A stretch of DNA of 64,000 nt from positions 3,162,001 through 3,226,000 of the forward strand of contig OZ218959.1 of NCBI GenBank assembly GCA_965112735.1. Reading direction: 5' to 3'. The DNA is from Phaeosaccion multiseriatum. Lineage: Eukaryota > Ochrophyta, other classes. The first letter of the stretch is position 1, and each line of letters opens with the position of its first letter. Below, piece by piece: positions 41,020-52,053 of the stretch. The notes beneath the pieces are model-generated. The model made no database searches. It was not told the origin of the DNA and saw only the letters and a list, made by a program, of their open reading frames with translations. Made by a program: the position numbers and the translations under genes.

Positions 41020-42947
41020 TCACCTAATCCTCCCCCCATACTCCTCCACGCCGCAAGGAAGGACCACGTGCTGATTGAATCGAGAACCAAATCTAATCTT
41101 CCTCACAGAGGCAGGGACGTCCAGAGGGAGGTTGAAGTCCGACCCCATGTCCACCTCCTCCACACCACAGGGAAGGACCACGTGCTGATTGAAGTGGTAA
41201 CCAAATGTGATCTTCTTTAGCGAGGCAGGCAGGTCCAGAGGGAGGTTAAAGCACCCCCCCATGTCCACCTCCTCCACACCACAGGGAAGGACCACGTGCT
41301 GATTGAAGCTCCATCCAAATGTAATCTTCTTCAGCGAGGCAGGGAGGTCCAGAGGGAGGTTGAAGTCCGACCCCATGTACACCTCCTCCACACCACAAGG
41401 AAGGACCACGTGCTGATTGAATCCCTTACTGAATTTGATCTTCTTCAGCGAGGCAGGTAGGTCCAGAGGGAGGTTAAACTGATACCCCATGTCCACCTCC
41501 TCCAGACCACAGGGAAGGACCAGCTGCTGATTGAAGCTAGGACCAAATTTGATCTTCCTCACAGAGGCAGGGACGTCCAGAGGGAGGTTAAAGTCCGACC
41601 CCATGTCCACCTCCTCCACACCACAGGGAAGGACCACGTGCTGATTGAACCGATCACCGAATTTGATCTTCTTCAGAGAGGCAGGCAGGTCCAGAGGGAG
41701 GTTAAAGGCATACCCCACGTGCACCTCCTCCACACCACAAGGAAGGACCAGCTGCTGATTGAAGCTCCATCCAAATTTGATCTTCCTCACAGAGGCAGGG
41801 ACGTCCAGAGGGAGGTTAAAACAGTCAAAACCCATGTCCACCTCCTCCACACCACAGGGAAGGACCACGTGCTGATTGAATTCAGTACTGAAGTTGATCT
41901 TCTTCAGCGAGGCAGGCAGGTCCAGAGGAAGGTTAAAGTCATTCCCCATGTGCACCTCTTCCACACCGTCAGGAAGGACCACATGCCGATTGAATCGATG
42001 CCCAAATGTGATCTTCCTCACAGAGGCAGGGACGTCCAGAGGGAGGTTAAAGTGCACACCCATGTCCACCTCCTCCACACCACAGGGAAGGACCACGTGC
42101 TGATTGAATCCCTTACTGAATTTGATCTTCTTCAGCGAGGCAGGTAGGTCCAGAGGGAGGTTAAACTGATACCCCATGTCCACCTCCTCCAGACCACAGG
42201 GAAGGACCACGTGCTGACGGAACAACCATCCGAATGTGATCTTCTTTAGCGAGGCAGGCAGGTCCAGAGGGAGGTTAAATTCATACCCCATGTCCACCTC
42301 CTCCACACCGCATGGGAGGACCACGTGCTGACTAAAGCTGGTGCCGAATCTGATCTTCTTTAGCGAGGCAGGCAGGTTCAGAGAGGCGTTAAAGTCATGC
42401 CCCATGTCCACCTCCTCCACACCACAGGGAAGGACCACGTGCTGATTGAACTTGGAGTACTCAGCAAACTTGATCTTCTTTAGCGAGGCAGGCAGGTCCA
42501 GAGGGAGGTTAAAGTCCCTCCCCATCTGCACCTCCTCCACAACACAGGGAAGGACCAGGTGCTGATTAAAGATTGACTCCCGGTGAAAATGTATTTTCTT
42601 CAGCGAGGCCGGCAGCTCCAGAGGGTAGTTGAACCTTCGCCCTACAAACACCTCCTCGACTGTGCTTGGCAGAGACACGTCGGCCTGATTGAAATTGTCG
42701 GAGAAGACTACGCGCTTGATTGATGGTGGTAACAGCGCCAGTACTTTCGCAACGAGAGCCCCGTCCGCAGAAATCATGGCGTCTGGATCTCCGTGGGTCC
42801 CGATGCTAAGCTTTACAGCCACGATGCGGAAGAAGCCTCCCTCCCGCTTGCGCTGTCTCTTCGCATGCTGTACATGTTGCTCTTCCTGCGTTGCCTTGCT
42901 CCTCCATGGCCCTCGCCCGCCCTCCGCAGGACCTCGTTCGTCACAGA

Positions 42948-43002
<55 letters not shown>

Positions 43003-43335
43003 TTCACCACCACCACCACCACCAGCAGCAGTACCGGCGGCAGTCTGTACAGGAGAAGAAATAACGCTGCTCCTCTCCTCCTTTTCCCGCTGCCGCTTCA
43101 GCGCACTCAGCACACGTTGCTGGACATTCTGGGGCATGCGGGCACTGACCACCAGAGTGCGGGAGGTAACCTCATCGACCCCCTTGCTCACTCCCCAAAG
43201 AGCCCTGTCTGATATATGGTCGGCCACCGCCCTCAAGGCCGCTGTCCCAGCGCTTTTCTCTGTCCCAGCGCTTTTCTCTTCACGAGCGTGTCCTTCCTCG
43301 ATCAAGCCCGCTTTCCAGCCTTCGACCTGTTGCAT
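41020..43335 (-). CDS. FNIP-repeat (LRR-like) protein, 771 residues
   Basis: Single exon from ATG 43335 (MQQVEGWKAGLIEEGHAREE). The N-terminal ~230 residues contain a short Glu/Lys region, a poly-Asp run from a CAT/ATC microsatellite (about 42953-43002) and VLALLPPSIKRVVFSDNFNQ leading into the repeats. Fourteen two-part units of 38-40 residues follow, of the form FNLPLDLPASLKKI.F, then FNQHVVLPCGVEEVDMG. This is the FNIP pattern known from Dictyostelium and other protists and from giant viruses, thought to form an LRR-like solenoid for protein binding. Units alternate DLPASLKKI and DVPASVRKI types and are very alike at DNA level (about 114-117 bp), suggesting recent unequal exchange. The frame ends abnormally (VEEYGGRIR) inside a unit, with more decayed units beyond, so the C-terminus is probably truncated. 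No other domain is seen. Confidence 0.8.
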
Positions 43336-43585
43336 TTTATCGATTGTCCAACGAAGTCAATCCGCTCTCCACGGACAAAAAGGTCAACAAAATTAACACC
43401 GTCTCCCCCCAATCCCCCCTCCCATCTCCCCACTCACACTCACCTTCTGGTGCCATCTCCGCAAAACTGGGACAGTGCCCCGCGACAAAGTTGGGGAATA
43501 GTACGCCAAGCTCCTTCCCTCTCCTCATTGTATCTCTCTTCCCCTCTTCCCTCCGTCCCTCTTCCTTCCCTTGCTGTGAAGTACC
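43336..43585. promoter_or_regulatory. Divergent promoter region, FNIP gene / Sec1-Munc18 gene
   Basis: The 250 bases between the divergent ATGs. The half nearer the Sec1/Munc18 start is CT-rich (about 43500-43570), as expected of a leader. No TATA box was recognised. Confidence 0.4.
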
Positions 43586-44350
43586 ATGTCGAGCGTCAGA
43601 AGCAAGCGTAAGAGCGCGACAACATCGACATCTTCAGCAGCAGCAAGTGCACCCCCGCCCCCTGCTCCCACCGGCTCGTCTCAGAGAGTAGCCCCCCCCG
43701 CAGTGAACACTCATGTGGGCGTATCGAGCAGGCAGGGGCGAGGATCTCCCACAACGGGGGTTCAGATGACCGCCAGGCCGAAGGGAAGCCCCACGAGTAA
43801 GGGGAAGAGTCCGCGAGGGGCACCTGCTGCTCCCTCGCTCAGAGATTTGGCCAAGGCGAAGCTGTTGAATGACATCTTGACGACGGAGACTGGGGGCGAA
43901 GGTGAGCAAAACGAGGTTTTGCTGCTACTACTACTGCTTCTACTTAGGTGCATGTGTGCGGAAAGAGGGAGTGGTATCGCTTTTGAGCTTTGCCAGGCCC
44001 TCCACACTCGCTGCTCGTGCCTGCCATTATGTTAACCCCCGCCTCCCCCTCCTCTCATGTCGACACACACCCGGCAGGCGACTGGCGAGTGCTTGTACTT
44101 GACCACCGAGCGACGAGGGTGCTGAGCAGTCTCGTGGGCATGAGCGAGGTGACGGAGAAGAACATTATGGTCATCGAAGACCTTTACATCGGCCGCCAGC
44201 CCTTCCCGGACATGGTGAGAGGAAGAAAGAGGGCGGGGAGGGACGGAAGGTCGGAGGGAGGGGAGGGATAACTGCGGTACTGAAAATTGTGCTCTTGACG
44301 ACATACACAGGACCGTCTGAAGGTGACGCTCTCTCTCTCTCTCTCTCCCT

Positions 44351-44394
<44 letters not shown>

Positions 44395-47300
44395 CCCTCT
44401 CTCTCTCTCTCTCCCTCTCTCTCTCATGTCTCTGTGTGTGGATACATTTCCATTCAGGACGCCATCTACCTCATTGAGCCAACGACGGACAGCCTACGGA
44501 AGGTCGCCAAGGACTTCAACGAACCTGGAGGGGCTCTGTATAGAAGGTAAAGGGCATATGGGCATACCTATCCATGACCAATGGCTCGCCTCCCTCGTTT
44601 ACGGCAGAGGGGGGCGGGACTGGACCTCAGTCGGCAGGACGGCTCCAACTGCAACCTCGCCCTCCCTCCCTCCCTCTTTACCTCCCTCTCTCCTTCCCTC
44701 CCTCCCTCCTTCCCTCCCTCCCTCTCTCCCTCCCTCCCTCCCTCCTTCCCTCCCTCTCTCCCTCCCTCCTTCCCTCCCTCCCTCCCTCCCTCCTTCCCTC
44801 CCTCCCTCCCTCCCTCCCTCCCTCCCTGCCCCCCTATGCCTGCCCGTATGCCTGCCCATATGCCTGCCCATAGGCATGCCCATATGCCTGCCTATATGCC
44901 TGCCCATATGCCTGTCTTCATAATGCCTATATGCCTGCCCATATGCCTGTCTTGATAATGCCCATATGCCTGCCCATATCCCCGCCCATATGCCTACCCA
45001 TATACCTGCCCTTCCTCCGCCCCCCCCCCCCTCCACCCTCTGCAGAGCGCACCTACTGTTCCTGTCGCCCATCCCGGATGAGGTCATGGCGATGGTCAAG
45101 GGCGGGGGCGGCTCCATGCCTCTCCTCGTGGCCAACCTCGCTACCTTCCGGGAGGTGAACCTGGACTTCCTCGTTACCGAGAGCCACACATTCCATTTAG
45201 ACATGGGGGAGGGGGGCAAGGGAAAGGCCGCTGCCAAGCCAAAGGTAGGGGGGTTGGTGGTTGGTGGTTGTTGTCAGCTGTGAGTTTGTGAGAGGCATCT
45301 CCGAGCCAGCGTCACAGCGGGTAGAGGGAGGAGGGAGGGACTACGGTAGAGGCCCAGTTTTCTCCTCCTCGCGCGCTCTCTCTCTCTTGCTATCCCCTCC
45401 CCGTTCTCCCCCTGTTTCACCCTCAGCTTCCCATATGCCTCTACTCTTCTCTGCCCCTATGCCACTGTTCTACACCGTCAGGGCTCGGGGCGGCCAATGC
45501 TGGAGCGTGATGCAGGCCCCAAGGTGCGTATGTATATCGTATGGCAGTCAATGGCAGAACCGGAGCAGCTGAAACTTGAAACTGTCGCTCTCTGCATTTG
45601 CATGGGACGGCTCTCTACCCCCTCACTCACTCTTCAGCGTACCCACCTACGCACCATCGTCCTAACCACGCACCCACCGACGCACCCACCCACTCACTCA
45701 CCCACCCCACCTTGCCCACTCGCCCACACCCCGTCCCCACTCCCATTCACCCACCCACCCACGCACACATCCTTGGTCCTGACACCCACCCACCCACGCA
45801 CACATCCTTGGTCCTGACACCCACCCACCCACGCACACATCCTTGGTCCTGACACCCACCCACCCTGCAGGTTTACAGCAAGCTGTACGGCGCCCCGGGC
45901 CTCTCCACGCCGGTGCTCAATCACATGGCCAGCAGCCTTGTGACTCTGTGCGGGACTCTGAAGGAGTTCCCTATTGTGCGTTATAGTGCCACAAGCCCAC
46001 ATGCCACCCTCCTCGCGGCCAACTTTCAGGTGAGGACGAGGAGGAGGAGGGAGAGGAGGAGGAGGAGGAGGAGGAGGAGGAAGAGGGGGAGGAGGAGGGG
46101 GAGGAGGAGGAGGAGGAGGAGGAGGAGGAGGAGGGAGAGGATGAGGAGTAGGAGGAGGGGGGGGAGGAAGAGGAGGAGGAGGAGGAAGAGGAGGAGGAGG
46201 AGGAGGAGGAGGAGGAGCAGGAGGAGGAGGAAGCTAATCCTGCCCCCCATGGCCCGATGGACGTATCAGTCCATTGAGACGAGTAAGGAGGCCATGGCCA
46301 GAGTGAATACATGGGCTATCAAGCGAGAGAGAGAGAGACAGAGAGAGAGCACAGAGAGAGGGGGGGAGGGAGAGGCAGAGAGAGAGGGCGAGAGCGAGAA
46401 CGAGTGCAGAGAGAGGGGGGGGAGGGAGAGGCAGAGAGAGACACACGGAGAGCGAGAAAGAGACAAAGAGAGATAAGAGAGGGAGAGAGACACACACACA
46501 CACACACACACACACAGAGGTCCAGAGACAGACAGAAGTGGCCGCCTTGAAGGAGGGATGTATGTCCGGCCAAGCCAAAGTTGACTCACTCCTCTTCCTC
46601 TTACGGGCGGCCCTGCTCTAACCACCCCCACCCTCCCCCACCCCTTCTCTCCTGCCCCTGTCCCATGCAACACCAATGCAATGCCCATATGACTGCATGA
46701 CTGCCCCAGGCGAGGATGCAGGACTTCATCTCTCAAGAGGAGGACTTTCGGCATAACGAAAAGCGCGCCACTCTGCTCCTCCTCGACAGACTCGACGACC
46801 CACTGGTAAGCAAGGAAGGGGCGTGTGTATACGTGCATGTGTGTGTTTATGTGCATGTGCGTGTGTGTACGGGTGTGTGTGCGTGTGTGTACGGGTGTGT
46901 GTGCGAAGGAAGGGGCGTGTGTATACGTGCATGTGTGTGTTTATGTGCATGTGCGTGTGTGTACGGGTGTGTGTGCGTGTGTGTACGGGTGTGTGTGCGT
47001 ACGTGCGTACGTGTTGAGTGCTGGACTGACGCCTTGGGAACGGACCCGCCCCCCCCCTCCCTCTCTCCCCCTCTCCCTCCCTCCCTCCCTCCCTACCTCC
47101 CTCCCTCCCTCGTTCCCTCCTTCCCTCCCTCCCTCCCTACCTCCCTCGTTCCCTCCCTCCCTCCCTCCTTACCTACCTCCCCGCTCCCTCCCTGTCTTCC
47201 CCCCTTCCTCCCTTCCTCCCTCCCTCCCTCCCACCTACCCACCTACCCACCTAACCACCTACCCACCTCTTTCCTGTCTGCTGCGGTAAGTCTCCCCTCA

Positions 47301-48193
47301 TGCACGATTTCACATACCAGTGTCTGGTGGAGGACATTCTGCCAGTCACAGATGGGGTCATGACCTTGGATACCACCAACTCCTCCACACCAAATGCCGG
47401 GGTGGGAGGAGCACCACCCGCGGCCGGGAAGGTACGTAGAGGGAGGAAGGAAAGGAGGGCGGGAGGGAGGGGGACAGGGTACTTACTTTTGGTAGAACAG
47501 TTTTCATTTCGTTTCAGTTGATGTGACCTTATAAAGGAAGGGGAAGCTGTGTAACTGAAACTGAAACTATCCCTGTCCGTATGCCTGTATGCCTGTATGC
47601 CTGCAGGTGATTCTCAACGACAACGATGCCCTGTGGGTGGAGTTCAGGCACAAGCATTTCGGCTACGTGCTGGACGAGCTGGTGAGGGCGAGGTGGCAGT
47701 GGATGGGGCGAGGGGTGGCAGTTTGGGGAGAGGGAGGGGAGAGGGATGGAGAGTGGGGAGGAGGGAAGGAGGGAGGGAGGGAAGGAGAGGAATGGGGTGA
47801 GTGAATGCCGGTGTACCGCTCCATGTGCGGGCCAGACTCTGACTCTCCTGCTTGCCCTGCTTGGGTATCGCACCCACAATTCGGTCGTTCCTCTCCCTCC
47901 CTCCCTCTCTCCCTCCCTCCCTCTCTCCCTCCCTCCCTTCCTCACCTCCACGCACACCAGGGTCAGCGCTTCAGGTCTCTCCTCTCTGATCACAAGTCAG
48001 CGGCCGCTCTTGCGCAGGGGCAGGGGAGGAGTCTCAGTGTCAAGGAAATGGCCCAGGGCACACGGGACTTGCCCGAGTTTCAGGTCAGCCGAAACATAGG
48101 AAACATAAACAGCGTGTTGGTTATGCATCCACCCCGTGACAGGTCTACCCTCCGTCTTCTCTCTGTCTCTGTCTTTCTCTTTCTCTCTTTCTA

Positions 48194-48247
<54 letters not shown>

Positions 48248-51200
48248 GATCCAATGCCATCCCCCCGCCCCGGCCCCCGCCCCCGCTGCCTACCTGCCTG
48301 CCCGACTGACCTCTTTCTATCGTCTCGCAGGAGCGCAAGAACAAGGTGTCGCAACACATACAGATGGCGAAGCAGTGTATGGCCAAGGTGAGCACTTAGT
48401 ACACATGGCGAAGCGAAGAGGGGGGACGGCGATGTGCCTCCTCTTTGTTCCCCCCTTCGTTCATGCCCAACCCCACCTCTACTCCGCCTCACAAGCCACA
48501 CCCTCTGTGTGTTCATCTCTCTCTCTCACTCTCTATCCCTCTCTCTTCCCTCCTTCTTTCTCTTCCCCTCTTTTCTCTCACTCTCTATCTCTCTCTTCCC
48601 TCCTTCTTTCTATCTCTTCCTCTCTCTTCCCTCCTCTCTTGTACTCTCTCTCGTCTCTCCTCTCTTCTCTCTCTTCTCTCCTCTCTTCCTCTCTCGTCTC
48701 CCCTCTCTGTACGGTATACTTCCATCTGTCCACCCTCCCCCTTAGGTGGGCACTGCGGGCCTCATGGGCGTGGCTGCGCTGGAGCAGACAATGGCACTCG
48801 GGCAGGACGAGTCAGGCAAGGTGAGGTACAGCAGTTGGTAATACGGCAGCAGCAGAGGGGCACACACGTTGATGATACAGCAGCACAGGCATTGCAGTTG
48901 GTGATACAGCAGCCGCCAGCAGCAGTAGGAGGGGATCGCGGACGTCCAGAACTGACCCATCCACCTCCTTCTCGTCGTCGTCGTCCTCCTCCTCCTTCTC
49001 CTTCTCCTTCTCCTCCTCCCCCGTCCCCTCCTCCTCCTCCTCCTTCTCCTCCTCCCCCTCCTCCTCCCCCCCCTCCTCCTCCTCCTCCTCCTCCTCCTCC
49101 TCCTCCTCCTCCTCCTCCTCCTCCTCCTCCTGCTCCTCCTCTTCCTCCTCTTCCTCCTCCTCCTCCTCCTCCTCCTGCTCCTCCTCCTCCTCCTCCTCCT
49201 CCTCCTCCTCCCCCTCCTCCTCCTCCTCCTCCTCCTTCTCCTTCTCCTCCTCCCCCTCCTCCTCCTCCCTCCACACCACCCCCCCTCTCCGCCTCCTCCC
49301 CCTCTCCATTGCTGACTGATTCTCTCCGCCTCCCCCCAGAGCCGCTCTCGGAAGGAGCTAGTGGGGGGCTACTCCCTCGGGGGTGAGGAGACACAACCGG
49401 GGCTCAGGGAGATCCTCATGAGCTCCAAGACACCTCGGGTAAGGACGCTGTATCACCAACTGCTGTATCGCCAATTGACCCTCCGCGGTATCACAAATGG
49501 CTGATTTACCAACCGCTGTTGATGCGTGATGGGATGGAGAGGAGGGCCGGCCGGGGGGGATGCGGGGGTGGGGTAGGAGGGCGCTTGACCCCACAGAGTA
49601 TTGGGTGTGTGACCGTTGTAACCGTTGTAACCGTACGGGGGCACCGCAGTCTCAGTCACAGTCACCGGCGGAGGTGGCTGGCTCAGAGAAGTTGTTGTCA
49701 GCCTGTGAGACAGTACAGGCGTGGTCAGCCTGTGAGGGTGTGGAGTCGTCGTCAGCCTGTGAGGCTGTGGAGTCGTCGTCAGCCTGTGAGGCTGTGGAGT
49801 CGTCGCGTTGCCTGTCACCTGTGTCCGTCTGAGCCCCCCCCCCCCCCCCCCCTACCACCACCTACGCCCCTCCTCCTCGTCTTCCTCGTCCTCCTCGTCC
49901 TCTTCCTCGTCCTCGTCCTCGTCCCCCACCTCGTCCTCCTCCTCGTCTTCCTCCTCCTCCTCGTCGTCCTCCTCCTCCTCCTCCTCCTCCTCCTCCTCCT
50001 CCTCCTCCTCCTCCTCCTCCTCCTCCTCCTCCTCCTCCTCCTCATCCTCATCCTCATCCTCCTCCTCATCCTCCTCCTCGTCCTCCTCCTCCTCCTCCTC
50101 CTCCTCCTCCTCCTCCTCCTCCTCCTCCTCCTCCTCCTCCTCCTCCTCCTCCTCCTCCTCCTGGTCCTCCTCCTCCTCCTCCCCTTCACCCTCCCTCGCG
50201 TGTGGCTCCTTTCCTTTCCCCAGGAAACCAAGCTTCGGCTCCTTTGCCTCTTCGTCATCACTCAGCGAGGTATGTGCAGCCAATATGCATACCTAATATT
50301 ATGTATACTCGCTCCTCTTTAAAAGAAGAAGAGAGGGAAGAGTGGTAGAGCCAATGCTGTCCTTTATGGAATCGAAACCCACTACCGTTGCTTGACTACC
50401 CCTTCGTCACTTTCCAAGGCTTTTGCCCCATAAGCCCACCCAACCACCACACCCAATTCACGCGTGTTGCGTGCCTCCCCCTTGTGTGTGCCGTTGGTCC
50501 CTCTCCCTCCCCACTCCCCCCTTCCCTCCCTCCCTCCCTCCCTCCCTCCCTCCCTCCCTCCCTCCCTCCCTTCCCCCCTCCCCCCCTCCCTCCCTCCCTT
50601 CCTCCTTCCCTCCCTCCCTCCCTCCCTCCCCCCCTTCCCTCCCTCTTTCCCTCCCTCTCTCCCTCTCTCCTCCTCCCTCCCCTCCCTCCCCTCCCTCCCA
50701 CCCTCCTCCCATGCCCAGGCATCACTGCGGCAGAAAGGAGCGATTTGGTGGAGGCGTCACAACTGTCACCGAACGATCTCAAGGCCCTCAACAACCTCTC
50801 CGCCTTCTCTGTCAACACTGGAGAACCAACCGGCAAGGGAGGCGCAGGAAACGGCTCCTCACCGGGCGGCGGAGGAGGAGGAGGGGCGGCAGGCATGCTC
50901 AGCAGGCTGGGCTTCGGAGGAGGAGGAGGCAGCAAGCCCGTAGAGGAAGAGCATGAGTTCTCACACATGCGCTATGATGCCCCTCTCAAGGAGGTGCTCA
51001 GTAAGCTCCTCGCAGACCGACTCGAGATAGACGCTTACCCGTCTATCCTCCCCTTACCCGCTAGGGGGGCCGTCAGCTCCAGCTCCGCGAGTGTTCGTGC
51101 CAGGGGAGGGGGGAGGGACGGCGCCGACGCCGCAGGGGCGAGGACGATTATCTGCGTGCTGGGAGGTACGTGCGTGCGTGCGTGCGTGCGTGTGTGCGCG

Positions 51201-51564
51201 TGTGTGTGGGTGTGTGCATGCGTGTGTGCGTGTGTGCGTGCGTGTGTGGGTGTGTGCGTGCGTGTGTGCGTGTGTGTGTGCGTGCGTGCGATGTCCAGTG
51301 TTTCGGTAGCCCCAACGCCCGTTGCTCTCCCTTACTGCTGCCCGTTCCTCCCTCCCCTCCCTCTCTCTCTCCCTCCCTCCCTCTCCCGTCGTTCCTCCCC
51401 CTTCCTGCTGCACAGGGCTGAGCTTCGTGGAGAAGAGAGCGGTGTACGAGCTCTCTTTAAAGACGGGAAGAGACATTGTGGTCGGGGGCTCCTCCCTCAT
51501 GGGGCCTCAAGCCTACCTTTACAACTTGCAGCGGATGGCAGACGATGACATTATTCACTCGTGA
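43586..51564 (+). CDS. Sec1/Munc18 (SM) family vesicle-fusion protein, about 749 residues
   Basis: Sixteen exons: 43586-43901, 44078-44214, 44458-44546, 45046-45244, 45482-45523, 45871-46029, 46710-46805, 47291-47431, 47607-47681, 47961-48083, 48331-48387, 48746-48820, 49340-49438, 50224-50269, 50719-51165, 51416-51564. Phases close on TGA. A Ser/Pro-rich extension (residues 1-100) precedes the SM fold: [61 protein letters not shown]. Then [73 protein letters not shown], and a C-terminal [20 protein letters not shown]. These match the landmarks of Sec1/Munc18 proteins, which clasp syntaxin-type SNAREs and promote membrane fusion. A Gly-rich insert (about residues 600-630) is unusual. Exon 5 (14 codons) and the acceptor of exon 8 (GCGGTAAG before TCTCCC) are the least certain. 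Confidence 0.88.
44650..45020. repeat. CCCT array followed by 12-bp ATGCCTGCCCAT minisatellite
   Basis: About 44660-44828 is CCCT/CCTT. About 44833-45010 is a 12-bp repeat (CATATGCCTGCC) with one duplicated insert containing CTTCATAATG/CTTGATAATG. Both lie in intron 3 of the Sec1/Munc18 gene. Confidence 0.88.
45755..45866. repeat. 34-bp minisatellite, three copies
   Basis: Three copies of a unit containing ACGCACACATCCTTGGTCCT plus GACACCCACCCACCC, just before the acceptor of Sec1/Munc18 exon 6. Confidence 0.88.
46812..47015. repeat. Duplicated ~94-bp GT-rich block
   Basis: Two copies, 94 bases apart, of GGAAGGGGCGTGTGTATACG and the following GTGCATGTGTGTG and GTACGGGTGTGTGTGCG sequence, in the intron after Sec1/Munc18 exon 7. 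The duplicate includes GTGCG donor-like sequence but no exon. Confidence 0.85.
49000..49270. repeat. (CTC)n array in Sec1/Munc18 intron
   Basis: CTC/CTT triplets with scattered CTG. In the intron before exon 49340-49438. It reads as poly-Glu, poly-Gly or poly-Pro depending on frame, and none is coding. Confidence 0.9.
49690..50185. repeat. 30-bp minisatellite and (CTC)n array
   Basis: About 49693-49806 holds four degenerate copies of TCAGCCTGTGAGGCTGTGGA plus GTCGTCG. About 49865-50185 is CTC/GTC/CTA-type triplet repeat. Both lie in the intron before exon 50224-50269. Confidence 0.88.
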
Positions 51565-52053
51565 GGGGAGAGGAGGAGGGAGGGAGGGAGGGAGGGAGTG
51601 GGAGGGAGGAAGGGAGGGAGGGAGGGGTGGTAAGAGGGGAGGGAGGGGAGGAGGGAGGGAGGGAGGGAGGGAGGGAGGGAGGGGAGGAAAGGAGGGAGGG
51701 AGGGAGGGAGGGAGGGAGGGGAGGAAAGGAGGGAGGGAGGGAGGGAGGGAGGGAGGGAAGGAGGGCTCCTCCCCCATGGGCACTCAGGCCTACCTTTTGC
51801 CATCTGCAACAACGTATGACGGACTCGGATATTGTGCCCTCGCGAGGGAGGGAGGGAGGGAGGAAGCTTGGGATGATTTGCTTCGTACCGCTTTATAGAA
51901 AATATGGGTTTTGTCGCTTTCCTCCTTGAATCCTTGCACGGCTCTTTAAAGAGTAAAATCAAAGTCAGTCCGCAAGTTCGCTCTACGAGTACATACACAA
52001 CAACAACAACAACAACAAAAGTACGTGCACAAGTTGGGTCGTTCATGTAAAGT
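51565..52053. other. Convergent 3' region with GGGA repeats and a decayed copy of the last Sec1/Munc18 exon
   Basis: GGGA-type repeats fill about 51570-51765. At about 51765-51850 GGGCTCCTCCCCCATGGGCA, then CTCAGGCCTACCTTTTGCC and GACGGACTCGGATATTGTGC, correspond to 51488-51562 in the last exon (CTCCTCCCTCATGGGGCCTC, CAAGCCTACCTTTAC, GACGATGACATTATT). The frame is destroyed. The remaining sequence before the EF-hand gene stop is AT-richer and has an (ACA)n run near 51998-52018. Confidence 0.6.

Noticed and set aside
41638-42147. Plus-strand ORF of repeated HVHLLHTT
   Set aside because: Antisense of the FNIP array. Its regularity reflects the 114-117-bp coding repeat on the minus strand.
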